Part shown: in pieces, positions 46,213-54,711 of the stretch
Layout: every line of letters starts with the position of its first letter
How positions within the stretch are numbered: the stretch's first letter is position 1
NCBI RefSeq assembly: GCF_002836515.1
Contig: NZ_PJBC01000065.1
Span: forward strand, 124,001 to 188,000
DNA: 64,000 nucleotides
Direction of reading: 5' to 3'
Origin: Pseudomonas sp. Choline-02u-1
Lineage (GTDB): Bacteria; Pseudomonadota; Gammaproteobacteria; Pseudomonadales; Pseudomonadaceae
Program-made: the position numbers and the translations under genes
The notes under the pieces: model-generated
The model's input: the letters and a program-made list of their open reading frames with translations, nothing else
Database searches by the model: none
Told to the model about the DNA's origin: nothing

Positions 46213-46247
46213 GGGCCACCAGCCGCACAGCAGATGCTGGATCAGCC

Positions 46248-46985
46248 TCACATGCCATGGCGCCGCAGCAACTTGTCATATGTCCCGTCAGCCTTCATCG
46301 CTGCAATCGCCCGATCAAACCCGGCGACAATCTGCTCATGCTGCGGATTTTTCAGACTGACCAGAATATGCAGGCTGTTCTCACTCAGCGGCTTGGGTAA
46401 AAACTCCACCGAATTGCGTACCTTGGCCGATTCCCGTGCCAGGTAATACTTGGCCACATACTCATCTTCCAGCGTCAGCTTGACCCGGTCCGCCGCAAGC
46501 ATGCGCACGCCCATGGCGAAGTTATGCACAGGCACTTTCTGCATCGCCGTGTCGGCATCGAACGGTGCGGAATAGGCATACCCGCGCACCACTGCAACAG
46601 GATAGGTGTGCAGTTGCTCAAGGTTGCTGTAGTCAATAGGTGCATCTTTGCGCTTGAGAAAGCGAATGCGGTTGATCAGGTACTCGCCGGAGAACTGGCC
46701 GATCTGCGTGCGTTCGTCGTTGTACCAGGCGTTGACCAGCACGTCGTAACGTCCTTCGCCAATCCCCAGCAACGCCCGTGCCCAAGGCACTTGCTCGTAC
46801 CCGCTGGCATAACCGGCGCGAGCCAGTGCGGTGCTGACAATATCGGTAGCCAGTCCACCGTTGACCAGCGCATCGTCGGTAAACGGCGGCCAGTTATCGA
46901 ACGCCAGCCGCAGCTTCTGCGCTGCAGCATCCTGGCCGAGCGACAGCAGTCCGATCAACGCAACGGCTTGAAGCAATCGCAGCAT
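46248..46985 (-). CDS. Periplasmic amino-acid-type substrate-binding protein (SBP_bac_3)
   Basis: The 245-residue secreted protein has a signal peptide (MLRLLQAVALIGLLSLGQDAAAQ) and the family-3 solute-binding fold: LRLAFDNWPPFTDD, then GLATDIVSTALARAGY, GIGEGRYDVLVNAWYN and a closing AIAAMKADGTYDKLLRRHG. No permease or ATPase gene is nearby, so it could be an orphan binding protein that serves another transporter or a sensor. The ligand cannot be predicted. Confidence 0.85.
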   Translation of the reverse strand: MLRLLQAVALIGLLSLGQDAAAQKLRLAFDNWPPFTDDALVNGGLATDIVSTALARAGYASGYEQVPWARALLGIGEGRYDVLVNAWYNDERTQIGQFSGEYLINRIRFLKRKDAPIDYSNLEQLHTYPVAVVRGYAYSAPFDADTAMQKVPVHNFAMGVRMLAADRVKLTLEDEYVAKYYLARESAKVRNSVEFLPKPLSENSLHILVSLKNPQHEQIVAGFDRAIAAMKADGTYDKLLRRHGM

Positions 46986-47240
46986 GCTTGAACATCCTCA
47001 GCGGGCACCGCCCGACGCGTCTTCACGCCAAAAACCCAAGGCCCCTTACCGGCAACACCCAACCCTTGGACATTGGCTCATGCGAGCCAGTGCCCAGCGC
47101 TTTTCAGCAGATTACACAAAGTCGCAGGCGCCGCGCGAAAGGAATGATGGCATTTTGACCTTTATCACAGACTGTTGCGCCATACAGACAGACGGAGCCA
47201 GTGCGCTTAGTATCGGGCCACATGCTCAAGGAATCGAAAA

Positions 47241-47693
47241 ATGACAATCGAGTGGATCTGCAAACATCACAGCGATCTGGGTAAAGAGCAGCTGTACGCG
47301 CTGCTGAAGCTGCGATCGGACGTGTTCGTGGTCGAACAGAAATGCGCCTATCCGGACCTCGACGGCCAGGATCTGGAAGGCGATACCTACCATTTGATGG
47401 GCTGGGAGGACGATCAGTTGATGGCTTATCTGCGCCTGCTCGATCCGGAATCCCAGGGCGGCGACGTGGTGATTGGCCGTGTGATCACCGCGCCTGCCGG
47501 TCGGGGCAAAGGGCTGGGCCACGCAATGATGGAACAAGCGCTGAAACAGGCGCAAAAGCATTGGCCGCAGGTGCCAATCTATCTATCGGCGCAGGCGCAT
47601 TTGCAGGGGTATTACGGTAGGTACGGCTTTGAAGTGGCGGGTGAGCAGTATCTGGAGGATGGCATTCCCCACATCGGAATGCGTCGCTCCTGA
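47241..47693 (+). CDS. elaA: ElaA-type GNAT acetyltransferase
   Basis: The 150-residue protein matches the short ElaA family: MTIEWICKHHSDLGKEQLYALLKLRSDVFVVEQKCAYPDLDGQD at the start and VITAPAGRGKGLGHAMMEQAL, which is the acetyl-CoA loop (RGKGLG). It ends YLEDGIPHIGMRRS. The substrate is unknown. It is preceded by ~250 bp of non-coding sequence with its own promoter. Confidence 0.92.
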   Translation: MTIEWICKHHSDLGKEQLYALLKLRSDVFVVEQKCAYPDLDGQDLEGDTYHLMGWEDDQLMAYLRLLDPESQGGDVVIGRVITAPAGRGKGLGHAMMEQALKQAQKHWPQVPIYLSAQAHLQGYYGRYGFEVAGEQYLEDGIPHIGMRRS

Positions 47694-47698
47694 GGCCC

Positions 47699-47783
47699 TT
47701 TGCAAGCAAGCTCGCGCGCACATTTGACCATGCTCTGACTGCAGAAGCCGGTCTACTGTGGGAGCGGGCTCGCTCGCGAAGAC
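47699..47783. repeat. REPIN, family A (left arm decayed)
   Basis: The right arm GTGGGAGCGGGCTCGCTCGC is intact, while the left arm is reduced to TTTGCAAGCAAGCTCGC. Confidence 0.75.
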
Positions 47784-47806
47784 GTCAGTCTCAGGTACTG
47801 CAGACA

Positions 47807-48103
47807 TCACGGATATTCCAGCACCGCTTTTATTTGCCGCAAATTGCGCTCGATCCACCCGCGATCAATTGCCCCCCATTCGCGAATTCGATAGCGCCCG
47901 GCATGATTGCGCGCGCCCTGTTCCTGTTCGAATTCACAAACGATATCCAGATCGGCCAGCGCGGCGATGGTGTCCTGCGCCGTGCGTCGAGGCATGCCGG
48001 TGACTTCGGTCAGCGTCGGCACACTTGGCGCCAGGCCGCTATCGATCAGATAAGCCACGTATAAACGGCGGTAGAAACTGCTCTTGGTCTTGCTGACGTC
48101 CAT
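47807..48103 (-). CDS. Winged helix-turn-helix domain protein
   Basis: The 98-residue small DNA-binding protein is of the helix-turn-helix type found in pseudomonads. The recognition region is SVPTLTEVTGMPRRTAQDTIAALADLDIVCEF, with a wing before the ending GAIDRGWIERNLRQIKAVLEYP. The start at 48103 (MDVSKTK) is chosen because AGGAAG lies six bases upstream; the ATG two codons earlier is too close. It is followed by no operon partner. It lies 18 bp after the metallopeptidase gene on the same strand. Confidence 0.8.
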   Translation of the reverse strand: MDVSKTKSSFYRRLYVAYLIDSGLAPSVPTLTEVTGMPRRTAQDTIAALADLDIVCEFEQEQGARNHAGRYRIREWGAIDRGWIERNLRQIKAVLEYP

Positions 48104-48121
48104 CCACATCTTCCTGATTGG

Positions 48122-48616
48122 TTAAACCTGCATATCCCGCCACGTCAGGTACACGCGCAGATCGAACTCGATCTGGTGATACCCGGGCAACATGTGCTCG
48201 CACAATTTATAGAACGCCTTGTTGTGGTCTGATTCCTTGAAGTGCGCCAGTTCGTGCACCACGATCATCTTCAGAAAGTCCGGCGCGGCGTCCTTGAACA
48301 GCGAGGCGATGCGGATTTCCTTGTTGGCCTTCAGCTTGCCGCCCTGCACTCGCGAAACCGTGGTGTGCAGACCGAGGGCGCGGTGGGTCAGGTCGAGGCG
48401 GTTGTCGAACAGCACCTTGTCGATGGCCGGCGCGTTACGCATGTACTGCTGCTTGAGATCCAGCGCGTAGTTGTACAGGGCCTTGTCGCTTTGCACGTCA
48501 TGTCGCCCCGAATAGCGCTGATCGAGGTAATCACCCAACCGCCCTTCGGCGATCAATTGGCGCACCTGATCCTGCAAACGCTCGGGATAGGCCTGGAGGT
48601 ACTTCAACGCAGTCAT
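48122..48616 (-). CDS. YgjP-like (DUF45) metallopeptidase
   Basis: The 164-residue zinc-metallopeptidase-like protein has HELAHFKESDHNKAFY (HExxH plus third His), the YgjP/WLM family signature, and an upstream basic IRIASLFKDAAPDFLK segment. The start at 48616 (MTALKYLQAYPERL) follows from family length; the ~50 codons upstream belong to the reading frame but overlap the GGDEF-EAL gene. It is likely co-transcribed with the winged-helix gene. Confidence 0.86.
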   Translation of the reverse strand: MTALKYLQAYPERLQDQVRQLIAEGRLGDYLDQRYSGRHDVQSDKALYNYALDLKQQYMRNAPAIDKVLFDNRLDLTHRALGLHTTVSRVQGGKLKANKEIRIASLFKDAAPDFLKMIVVHELAHFKESDHNKAFYKLCEHMLPGYHQIEFDLRVYLTWRDMQV

Positions 48617-48662
48617 GGGCGGGCAGCACGGTTGGAAAAAATGGTGCGCCAGTGTAGCGAAT

Positions 48663-50786
48663 TCAGCCGGGCAGCGCGCTCCAGTCGAACGGCTCGGCGA
48701 AGCGGACGGCCTCCTCGGCGACCAGGGGTCGCGCCACCAGAAAGCCCTGCACGTATTCGCAGCCATGGGCTTGCAGCCACCGATATTGCTCGACGGTTTC
48801 CACCCCTTCGGCGATTACCAGCAGACCGTATTGCTTGCACAGGTCGATGACCATACGCACCAGTGCAGCGTCGCGCGGCGAGTCCGGCAAGCGTGCGATC
48901 ACGTGGCGGTCGAGCTTCAGCGTGTCCAGTTCCAGATCACGCAGATGCGCCAGTGAGCACGGCCCGGAACCGAAGTCATCCAGCGCCACGCGCACGCCGA
49001 AATGACGCAACAGCCGCAGCTGTTTGCGGGTTTCATCGGGGTTTTGCATCAGAGCTTCTTCGGTGACCTCGACTTCCAGCTGACGTGGCTGCAGGGCATG
49101 GCGCTCCATGACCTGGCGCAACTCGGTGACCAGATTCGGCAGGCCGAACTGGGTGTTGCTGAGGCTCACACCGAGCACCAGATCATCAGCGAACAGCCTT
49201 TCCCAGGCTTTACGCTGGCCAGCGCCACGGTGATAGATCCAGCTGCCGAGGCGACTGATCAACCGTGCCTCTTCCAGCAGCGGCAGAAACAGCCCCGGCG
49301 GCACATCGCCGACACTCGGATGCTGCCAGCGCAGCAGCGCTTCGAAGCCACGAATCCGCCCACTGCCAATCGCGACCTGCGGCTGATAGACCAGATTGAA
49401 ATCGCGATTCTCGATGGCCTCGCGCACGCTGTCTTCAAGCATCAGGCGCGAGCGTGCGCGGCCGTTCATTTCAGGATCATAGAAGCGATATTGCTGACGC
49501 CCGGCACGTTTGGCTTCGTACATGGCAATGTCCGAGGCGCGCAGCAAGCCATCAAGATTGCGGCCACAGTCGGGATAGGTGGCAATGCCGATGCTGGCGC
49601 CAAGGACAATATCCAGACCTTCGATCTGCTGACAGACCGACACCCGTTCGATGAGCTTCTCGGCAATTTTCGCCGCTTGCTCGGGAAACTCCAGATCCAG
49701 CAGCGCGGTAAATTCATCGCCGCCCATGCGCGCGAGAATATCGAAGGGCCGCAGGCACGCCTTCAGTTGTTCGGAGACCCAGCGCAACACACGGTCACCG
49801 GCATCATGCCCAAGTGAATCATTGACCCGCTTGAAACCGTCGAGATCGAGATAGAGCAACACCCAACTGCTGTCGCTGCGCTCCCCGCGCAACAGCAGGT
49901 TTTCCACGGTCTGGTAGAACCCGCGCCGGTTGAGCAGGCCGGTCAGCGGGTCGGTCACCGCCTGGAACTCCAGCTGCTGGTGCAAGTGACGCACCACCGA
50001 CATGTCCAGCACAGTCACCACCATCGCGTGCTGCTCCGAGGGCAGCGGCGCGCAGGACAATGCCACCGGCACTTGCTGCCCGGGCGCAGTACGCAGCAAT
50101 GCATCATGCAGGCGCAGGGTTTCGCCGCGCTGGTAGCCGGCGTAGAACTCGGAATCGGCCCACAGCGCAATGTGCGGTTTCTGCAGGAAATCGAGAAACT
50201 CCTTGCCTTCGAGTTCCTTCACCGGCGCGTTGAGCAGCCGCGAAATCGCCGGATTGGCAAAGCGGATCACGCCGTCCTCGCTCAGCACCAGAATGCCTTC
50301 GGCGGCGTTATCCAGCACCGAGGCGTTGAAGGCGCGCGCCACTTCCAGGTCATGACTCAGGCGCTGCAAGGCGCGGCGATTGCGCTGGTGCTCAAGCAAC
50401 GCCTGGACCTTGGGCTTGAGGATTTGCGGATCGAACGGCTTGAACAGGTAATCCACCGCACCGCTGGCGTAGCCCTTGATCACGGCATCCTGGGATTGCT
50501 CGTTGGCGGTGAGGAAAATGATGGGCGTCAGCCGCGTGCGCTGGCTGCCGCGCATCAGCCGCGCGACCTCGAAACCGTCCATGCCGGGCATCTGCACATC
50601 AAGCAGGACCAGGTCGATATCGTGTTCGAGCAAAAGGTTGAGCGCCTCGAAACCCGAGGCCGCGGTCATCACGTGCCAATCCTGCCGCTGCAGCAAGGCG
50701 CGCATGCTGATCAGATTTTCGGGGTAATCATCGACGATCAAAAGGACCGAGCTGCCTTCACCTGGCTGGGGTTGCGCGCATTCCAT
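48663..50786 (-). CDS. REC-PAS-GGDEF-EAL response regulator
   Basis: The 707-residue protein has a receiver domain at the N-terminus (phospho-acceptor Asp in VLLDVQMPGMDG), a PAS domain (NAAEGILVLSEDGVIRFANPAISRLLN), an intact GGDEF in LARMGGDEF with RPFD five residues before it (the inhibitory RxxD site), and an EAL domain with EALLRW, DDFGSG and EGVET. Both synthesis and breakdown of c-di-GMP are thus possible. ATG 50786 has a purine-rich ribosome site; 50831 in frame is an alternative. No partner histidine kinase is adjacent. Confidence 0.9.
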   Translation of the reverse strand: MECAQPQPGEGSSVLLIVDDYPENLISMRALLQRQDWHVMTAASGFEALNLLLEHDIDLVLLDVQMPGMDGFEVARLMRGSQRTRLTPIIFLTANEQSQDAVIKGYASGAVDYLFKPFDPQILKPKVQALLEHQRNRRALQRLSHDLEVARAFNASVLDNAAEGILVLSEDGVIRFANPAISRLLNAPVKELEGKEFLDFLQKPHIALWADSEFYAGYQRGETLRLHDALLRTAPGQQVPVALSCAPLPSEQHAMVVTVLDMSVVRHLHQQLEFQAVTDPLTGLLNRRGFYQTVENLLLRGERSDSSWVLLYLDLDGFKRVNDSLGHDAGDRVLRWVSEQLKACLRPFDILARMGGDEFTALLDLEFPEQAAKIAEKLIERVSVCQQIEGLDIVLGASIGIATYPDCGRNLDGLLRASDIAMYEAKRAGRQQYRFYDPEMNGRARSRLMLEDSVREAIENRDFNLVYQPQVAIGSGRIRGFEALLRWQHPSVGDVPPGLFLPLLEEARLISRLGSWIYHRGAGQRKAWERLFADDLVLGVSLSNTQFGLPNLVTELRQVMERHALQPRQLEVEVTEEALMQNPDETRKQLRLLRHFGVRVALDDFGSGPCSLAHLRDLELDTLKLDRHVIARLPDSPRDAALVRMVIDLCKQYGLLVIAEGVETVEQYRWLQAHGCEYVQGFLVARPLVAEEAVRFAEPFDWSALPG

Positions 50787-51100
50787 GCTGCTTCTCTTTT
50801 CGGGACCGGTTGCCGGCAAAACCATAGACATACTGAGCCTTCACTCTAGTCGCGGATGCGGCAAAGCAGAAGCTGCCGCTTCGCCATCATTTGGCCAATG
50901 TTCCATCGAGCCGACTAACGGTCACCGCTACAGCCCCCGAAAACCGGGGAGGATGGCATTTCGACAGGATGTTGACGTCAATCAACCGCCGGACGGGCAT
51001 TAACAAAAATAGCCGCTACGCTTATAAAGGCGCCCCGAAAAAGGCGCGGGCTAGAGCTTCTGGCACCCGCGTTCAGGATGAATCGAGTGGAAGAACCGAC

Positions 51101-51769
51101 ATGATCGATCTCGCAACCTGGAACCTCAGCGTTCCCGTTGGCAGCCCGCCGTACACCGTCGAAACCGAAAAACTGGTGAACGGCTTCAAGGATCAATACT
51201 TCCATTCCGACACCGGCACCTTGTTTTTCTGGTCCCCGGTTACCGGGTCAAAAACCGAAAACGCCGTGTACCCGCGCACCGAACTGCGCGAAACCTACAG
51301 CAACGGCACCCTGCGCAACTGGTACTACCCGGACGCCGATAACCTGCTGCGCGCGACCCTCGCGGTAAACAAAGTGCCCAGCTCGGGCAAGATTGTCATC
51401 GGCCAGATTCATGCGTACGAGAGCCAGCGGCCGATGGTCAAACTCGAATACCAATACAAAACCAAAACCGAGACCGGCAACCTGGTGATCAAAGTGCGCA
51501 TGCGCCCCGATGACGAAGAAAGCCGCGTCATCACCCTCGCCACCGGCATCAAGCTCGATCGCGAATTCAACTACCTCATCCACTTGAGCCCCGGCGGGGC
51601 GCTGGGCGTGAGTGCGGCAGGTTATCAGTGGGATTCACAGGTCAGCGCGACCTGGCGGGACAAGCCGTTGTATTTCAAAGCCGGGGTGTATGTGCAGGAC
51701 AACACCGGGTACACCAGCGAGGGTGGGCAGGTGACGTTTACCAAACTGGATATTGATCACGACAAGTAA
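51101..51769 (+). CDS. Alginate lyase, polysaccharide lyase family 7
   Basis: The 222-residue PL7 (alginate lyase 2) jelly-roll enzyme shows the three catalytic motifs: RTELRE at ~67, QIHAYE at ~103 and YFKAGVYVQ near the end, together with the usual order of conserved Trp and Tyr residues. It starts at ATG 51101 (MIDLATWNLSVPVG) and has no signal peptide. The upstream in-frame stretch is Arg-rich rather than hydrophobic. That is unusual for a lyase acting on an exopolysaccharide unless it is released by lysis or another route. It appears monocistronic. Confidence 0.92.
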   Translation: MIDLATWNLSVPVGSPPYTVETEKLVNGFKDQYFHSDTGTLFFWSPVTGSKTENAVYPRTELRETYSNGTLRNWYYPDADNLLRATLAVNKVPSSGKIVIGQIHAYESQRPMVKLEYQYKTKTETGNLVIKVRMRPDDEESRVITLATGIKLDREFNYLIHLSPGGALGVSAAGYQWDSQVSATWRDKPLYFKAGVYVQDNTGYTSEGGQVTFTKLDIDHDK

Positions 51770-51780
51770 CGCAAATCCTA

Positions 51781-51872
51781 CTGTAGGAGCTGCCGGAGGC
51801 TGCGATCTTTTGATCTTGTTTTTGATTCTAAAAAGACAGAATCAAAAGATCGCAGCCTTCGGCAGCTCCTAC
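51781..51872. repeat. REPIN, family B
   Basis: An inverted pair (CTGTAGGAGCTGCCGGAGGC ... GCCTTCGGCAGCTCCTAC) follows the alginate lyase gene. It has a TGATTCTAAAAAGACAGAATCA core palindrome split by a few bases. Confidence 0.9.
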
Positions 51873-52021
51873 CTTTAAACAGCGCTGTTTAGAGCTGTCA
51901 GCGGTTACTTCCGGATGCTTACAACAGCTTGCGTCGTTGCCTACCACTACGCCAGAATTCGCCGGCTTGTGCGCCTGGCGGGCCATCGGTAACTTGATTC
52001 GTGTCACTGATTCCCAGTGAT

Positions 52022-52225
52022 CGGGTTTAGTAGCCCGCGGTTTCAAGCGTGATGCACAAGCATCTGTCAGTCGGGGATTTCGATTCCTGCGCTTGATGGC
52101 AGCTGTGCGCAGGGCACCTTCGGGTGCGCCGGCTTGCTCGAAACCCCGGTCTACTAACCTGCGTACAGTTGCCTCCACTTTGATTAGTAGCCAGAGCGGA
52201 GGCACTCCAATCAGGTTTCGAGCAA
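52022..52225 (+). ncRNA. Structured leader RNA upstream of the DUF6124 gene, possible bistable switch
   Basis: The central segment TTGCTCGAAACC (52134-52145) is perfectly complementary to GGTTTCGAGCAA (52214-52225), which ends at the base before ATG 52226. The adjoining CTACTAA (52151-52157) can pair with TTAGTAG either at 52027-52033 or at 52184-52190. GGTTTC at 52039-52044 competes for the same GAAACC. A GCACC-TTCG-GGTGC tetraloop hairpin (52114-52127) and a GCCTCC/GGAGGC stem (52171-52176/52198-52203) add structure. Two mutually exclusive folds are thus possible, one masking the start region. The ligand and direction of control are unknown. Confidence 0.6.
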
Positions 52226-52588
52226 ATGACTAAATCAACGCCACACCCGCCGGTCACCGACCCGGCCTCGCCATACGAATCCCTCAACTCAAAAAAACTC
52301 AACGACGCCGCCGAACGCGCCCTCGACCACTACCTCAACCCCGTCACCCTTATCATGGCGAGCACCAACGAACCCGAGCCCATGTACTTCGCAAACCCGA
52401 AATACAACACCGAATCCCTGCTGGCCAACGCCAGCGAAACCTTGGGCTCAGCCAGCGTCATGCTCAACAACTTCGCCGCGATGCTCGACAACTCGCATCG
52501 CAAAACCGCGCTGGGGATCGCGCAGGTCGTCATGCTCGGTGAACTGGCAGTGAATCAGGCACTGGATCACGTTGAACTGAAGGAGTAG
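52226..52588 (+). CDS. DUF6124 family protein
   Basis: The 120-residue Pseudomonas-specific small protein has no known function to me. The family pattern is clear: PHPPVTDPASPYESLNSKKLNDAAERALDHYLNP near the start, ESLLANASETLGSASVMLNNFAAMLD in the middle and GIAQVVMLGELAVNQALDH at the end. There is no signal peptide. Spacing from the only strong purine run (GGAGG, 52198-52202) is 23 bp, so the weak CAGG at 52212-52215, inside a predicted helix, would be the ribosome site. Translation is therefore likely regulated by the leader. Confidence 0.82.
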   Translation: MTKSTPHPPVTDPASPYESLNSKKLNDAAERALDHYLNPVTLIMASTNEPEPMYFANPKYNTESLLANASETLGSASVMLNNFAAMLDNSHRKTALGIAQVVMLGELAVNQALDHVELKE

Positions 52589-52687
52589 TCACTGATAAAG
52601 GACTCTTCGTCGACGAGCTCACCGTCAATCCAGCAGTCATGCCCACGCTTGAAGAGATAGCGAAAATATTTGTTTAATTACGCCCAC

Positions 52688-52715
52688 AAAAAACCCGCCT
52701 CTCGGCGGGTTTTTT
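52688..52715. terminator. Bidirectional intrinsic terminator
   Basis: AAAAAACCCGCC-TCTC-GGCGGGTTTTTT is symmetrical, with U-runs for both directions, between the DUF6124 gene and the convergent fba gene. Confidence 0.93.
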
Positions 52716-52737
52716 CATGTCAGCTCAACACTCAGGC

Positions 52738-53802
52738 TTAGTTGACCTTCGCGTTCAACTCACCCTTCAGATAACGCTGGTACATCGCTTCCAGCGAGAT
52801 CGGTTTGATCTTCGAAGCATTACCGGCGGTACCGAACGCTTCATAACGAGCGATGCACACGTCACGCATAGCAGTCACGGTGGCGCCGAAGAATTTACGT
52901 GGGTCGAATTCGCTCGGGTTGGTGGCCATCAGGCGACGCATCGCGCCGGTGGATGCCAGGCGCAGGTCGGTGTCGATGTTGACCTTGCGCACGCCATGCT
53001 TGATGCCTTCGACGATTTCTTCAACCGGTACGCCGTAGGTTTCTTTGATGTCGCCGCCGTACTGGTTGATGATCGCCAGCCACTCTTGTGGCACCGAGGA
53101 CGAGCCGTGCATCACCAGGTGAGTGTTCGGGATGCGCTTGTGGATTTCCTTGATGCGGTCGATCGCCAGCACGTCACCGGTAGGTGGCTTGGTGAACTTG
53201 TAGGCGCCGTGGCTGGTGCCGATGGCGATAGCCAGGGCATCGACCTGGGTGCGCTTGACGAAGTCAGCGGCTTCTTCCGGGTCGGTCAGCATCTGGCTGT
53301 GATCCAGAACGCCTTCGGCGCCGATGCCGTCTTCTTCACCGGCCATGCCGGTTTCCAGTGAACCCAGGCAGCCCAGCTCGCCCTCTACCGAAACGCCGCA
53401 GGCGTGGGCCATGGCGACGGTTTGTTGGGTAACGCGGACGTTGTAGTCGTAGTCGGTCGGGGTCTTGCCGTCTTCGCCCAGCGAGCCGTCCATCATTACC
53501 GAGCTGAAGCCCAGCTGGATGGAGCGCTGGCAGACGTCAGGGCTGGTGCCGTGGTCCTGGTGCATGCACACCGGGATGTGTGGGAATTCTTCGATCGCGG
53601 CGAGGATCAGGTGACGCAGGAAAGGCGCGCCGGCGTATTTGCGGGCGCCGGCCGAAGCCTGGACGATCACCGGGGAGTCAGTCTTGTCAGCGGCTTCCAT
53701 GATGGCGCGCATCTGCTCAAGGTTGTTGACGTTGAAAGCTGGAACGCCGTAGCCGAACTCGGCTGCGTGGTCCAGCATCTGGCGCATGCTGATAAGTGCC
53801 AT
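52738..53802 (-). CDS. fba: Class II fructose-bisphosphate aldolase
   Basis: The 354-residue zinc-dependent aldolase cleaves fructose 1,6-bisphosphate to dihydroxyacetone phosphate and glyceraldehyde 3-phosphate. The zinc motif CMHQDHG, the segment LGFSSVMMDGS, EGELGCLGSLE and VMHGSSSVP, with VNIDTD late, are the class II signatures of the subtype common in Pseudomonas. It is full length. It heads the glycolytic/gluconeogenic cluster with pgk, epd and tkt, all on the minus strand. Confidence 0.95.
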   Translation of the reverse strand: MALISMRQMLDHAAEFGYGVPAFNVNNLEQMRAIMEAADKTDSPVIVQASAGARKYAGAPFLRHLILAAIEEFPHIPVCMHQDHGTSPDVCQRSIQLGFSSVMMDGSLGEDGKTPTDYDYNVRVTQQTVAMAHACGVSVEGELGCLGSLETGMAGEEDGIGAEGVLDHSQMLTDPEEAADFVKRTQVDALAIAIGTSHGAYKFTKPPTGDVLAIDRIKEIHKRIPNTHLVMHGSSSVPQEWLAIINQYGGDIKETYGVPVEEIVEGIKHGVRKVNIDTDLRLASTGAMRRLMATNPSEFDPRKFFGATVTAMRDVCIARYEAFGTAGNASKIKPISLEAMYQRYLKGELNAKVN

Positions 53803-53944
53803 TGTGTGTGTCTCTCCCGGTTGAGGGTCGTTGATCGTGCCAGCCTGCCGGAGCGGCGGCGGCTATTCAAGTTAATGCAGATCGGGGGTTGAGGCCCGGG
53901 CTGCGAATTCGGTGATGCAAAATCTCAAGAACTACAGACAACCA

Positions 53945-54036
53945 CTGTGGGAGCGGGCTTGCTCGCGAATGCGGTTAAACATTCAACATCTTATGCGAGC
54001 TGATCCACCGCCTTCGCGAGCAAGCCCGCTCCCACA
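53945..54036. repeat. REPIN, family A
   Basis: Facing pair of GTGGGAGCGGGCTTGCTCGC between fba and the MliC-type gene. Confidence 0.92.
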
Positions 54037-54066
54037 TCTGGATCGCTGTGAATCAAATCAATCGTC

Positions 54067-54399
54067 TTACTCGGCTTTACAACCACGGCCAATCAGGTCA
54101 TTGGTGGCGACCCAGTACACCAGGCCTTCATCACCCTTGACGTGGAACGCCAGCATGCCGTCGCTGTACAGCGTGCCCGACGCGCCCGGCTCTTCTTTCA
54201 GGCGATAGACCTGATCGCCGCCGCCCAGTCGCACATCGACTTCCTTCTGGCCGGCATCGGCGTAACGCCACAGCACCTTGGCCTGGCTGTCGCAGGTCCA
54301 GGTGGTCCAGTTGTCCGCCGGAGCAGACGACTGAAACAGGTTCAACTGCGCGCAACCGCCCAACAATGCCAACGCCGCAATGGCGATCAAGCCTTTCAT
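54067..54399 (-). CDS. MliC-type c-type lysozyme inhibitor lipoprotein
   Basis: The 110-residue lipoprotein has a lipobox (ALLGGCAQ; lipidated Cys ~16) after a short hydrophobic signal. The mature region has MliC features: TWTCDSQAKVLWRYAD, then VYRLKEEPGASGTLYSDGMLAFHVKGDEGLVYW. The start at 54399 (MKGLIAIAAL) gives a proper signal peptide; the preceding codons of the frame are not signal-like. It probably protects peptidoglycan from host lysozyme. Confidence 0.85.
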   Translation of the reverse strand: MKGLIAIAALALLGGCAQLNLFQSSAPADNWTTWTCDSQAKVLWRYADAGQKEVDVRLGGGDQVYRLKEEPGASGTLYSDGMLAFHVKGDEGLVYWVATNDLIGRGCKAE

Positions 54400-54455
54400 C
54401 CGTGTTCCTCGGCTGACGGCGCACGCCGCCAGCCCTGAGTTAAGAGTCAGACCCG

Positions 54456-54677
54456 TCAAGGACAACCATGTTCCTTGGCCGGGCTTTGCGTCTCGTATTT
54501 CTCCAGACCGTCCGGCCCGGATCGCTTGTTCAGCACCGGGTTGGTTTCGGCCTGCCAGTCGGCCTGATAACAGCCCTTGTGCGGCTCGCTCGGTGCTGGC
54601 GTCGCGTCGGCCTTCGGGGTACTCCCGCAGGCCGCCAGCGTACCGCTCAGCAACAACAGCGCTAACGACTTGACCAT
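54456..54677 (-). CDS. Small lipoprotein of unknown function
   Basis: The 73-residue precursor has MVKSLALLLLSGTLAACGSTPK, where LAAC is a lipobox. The short mature part has two more Cys residues (KGCYQ and KEHGCP), which could form a disulfide, and is rich in polar residues. AAAGGAG seven bases upstream of ATG 54677 supports the start. It lies in the same direction between pgk and the lysozyme inhibitor gene. I do not recognise the family. Confidence 0.7.
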   Translation of the reverse strand: MVKSLALLLLSGTLAACGSTPKADATPAPSEPHKGCYQADWQAETNPVLNKRSGPDGLEKYETQSPAKEHGCP

Positions 54678-54711
54678 GTGAACACTCCTTTGCCTGGCCA
54701 AACGGGCGGCC

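Noticed and set aside
52027..52302. Minus-strand open frames over the DUF6124 leader
   Set aside because: They overlap a region whose inverted repeats explain the sequence better. They also overlap the start of the DUF6124 gene.
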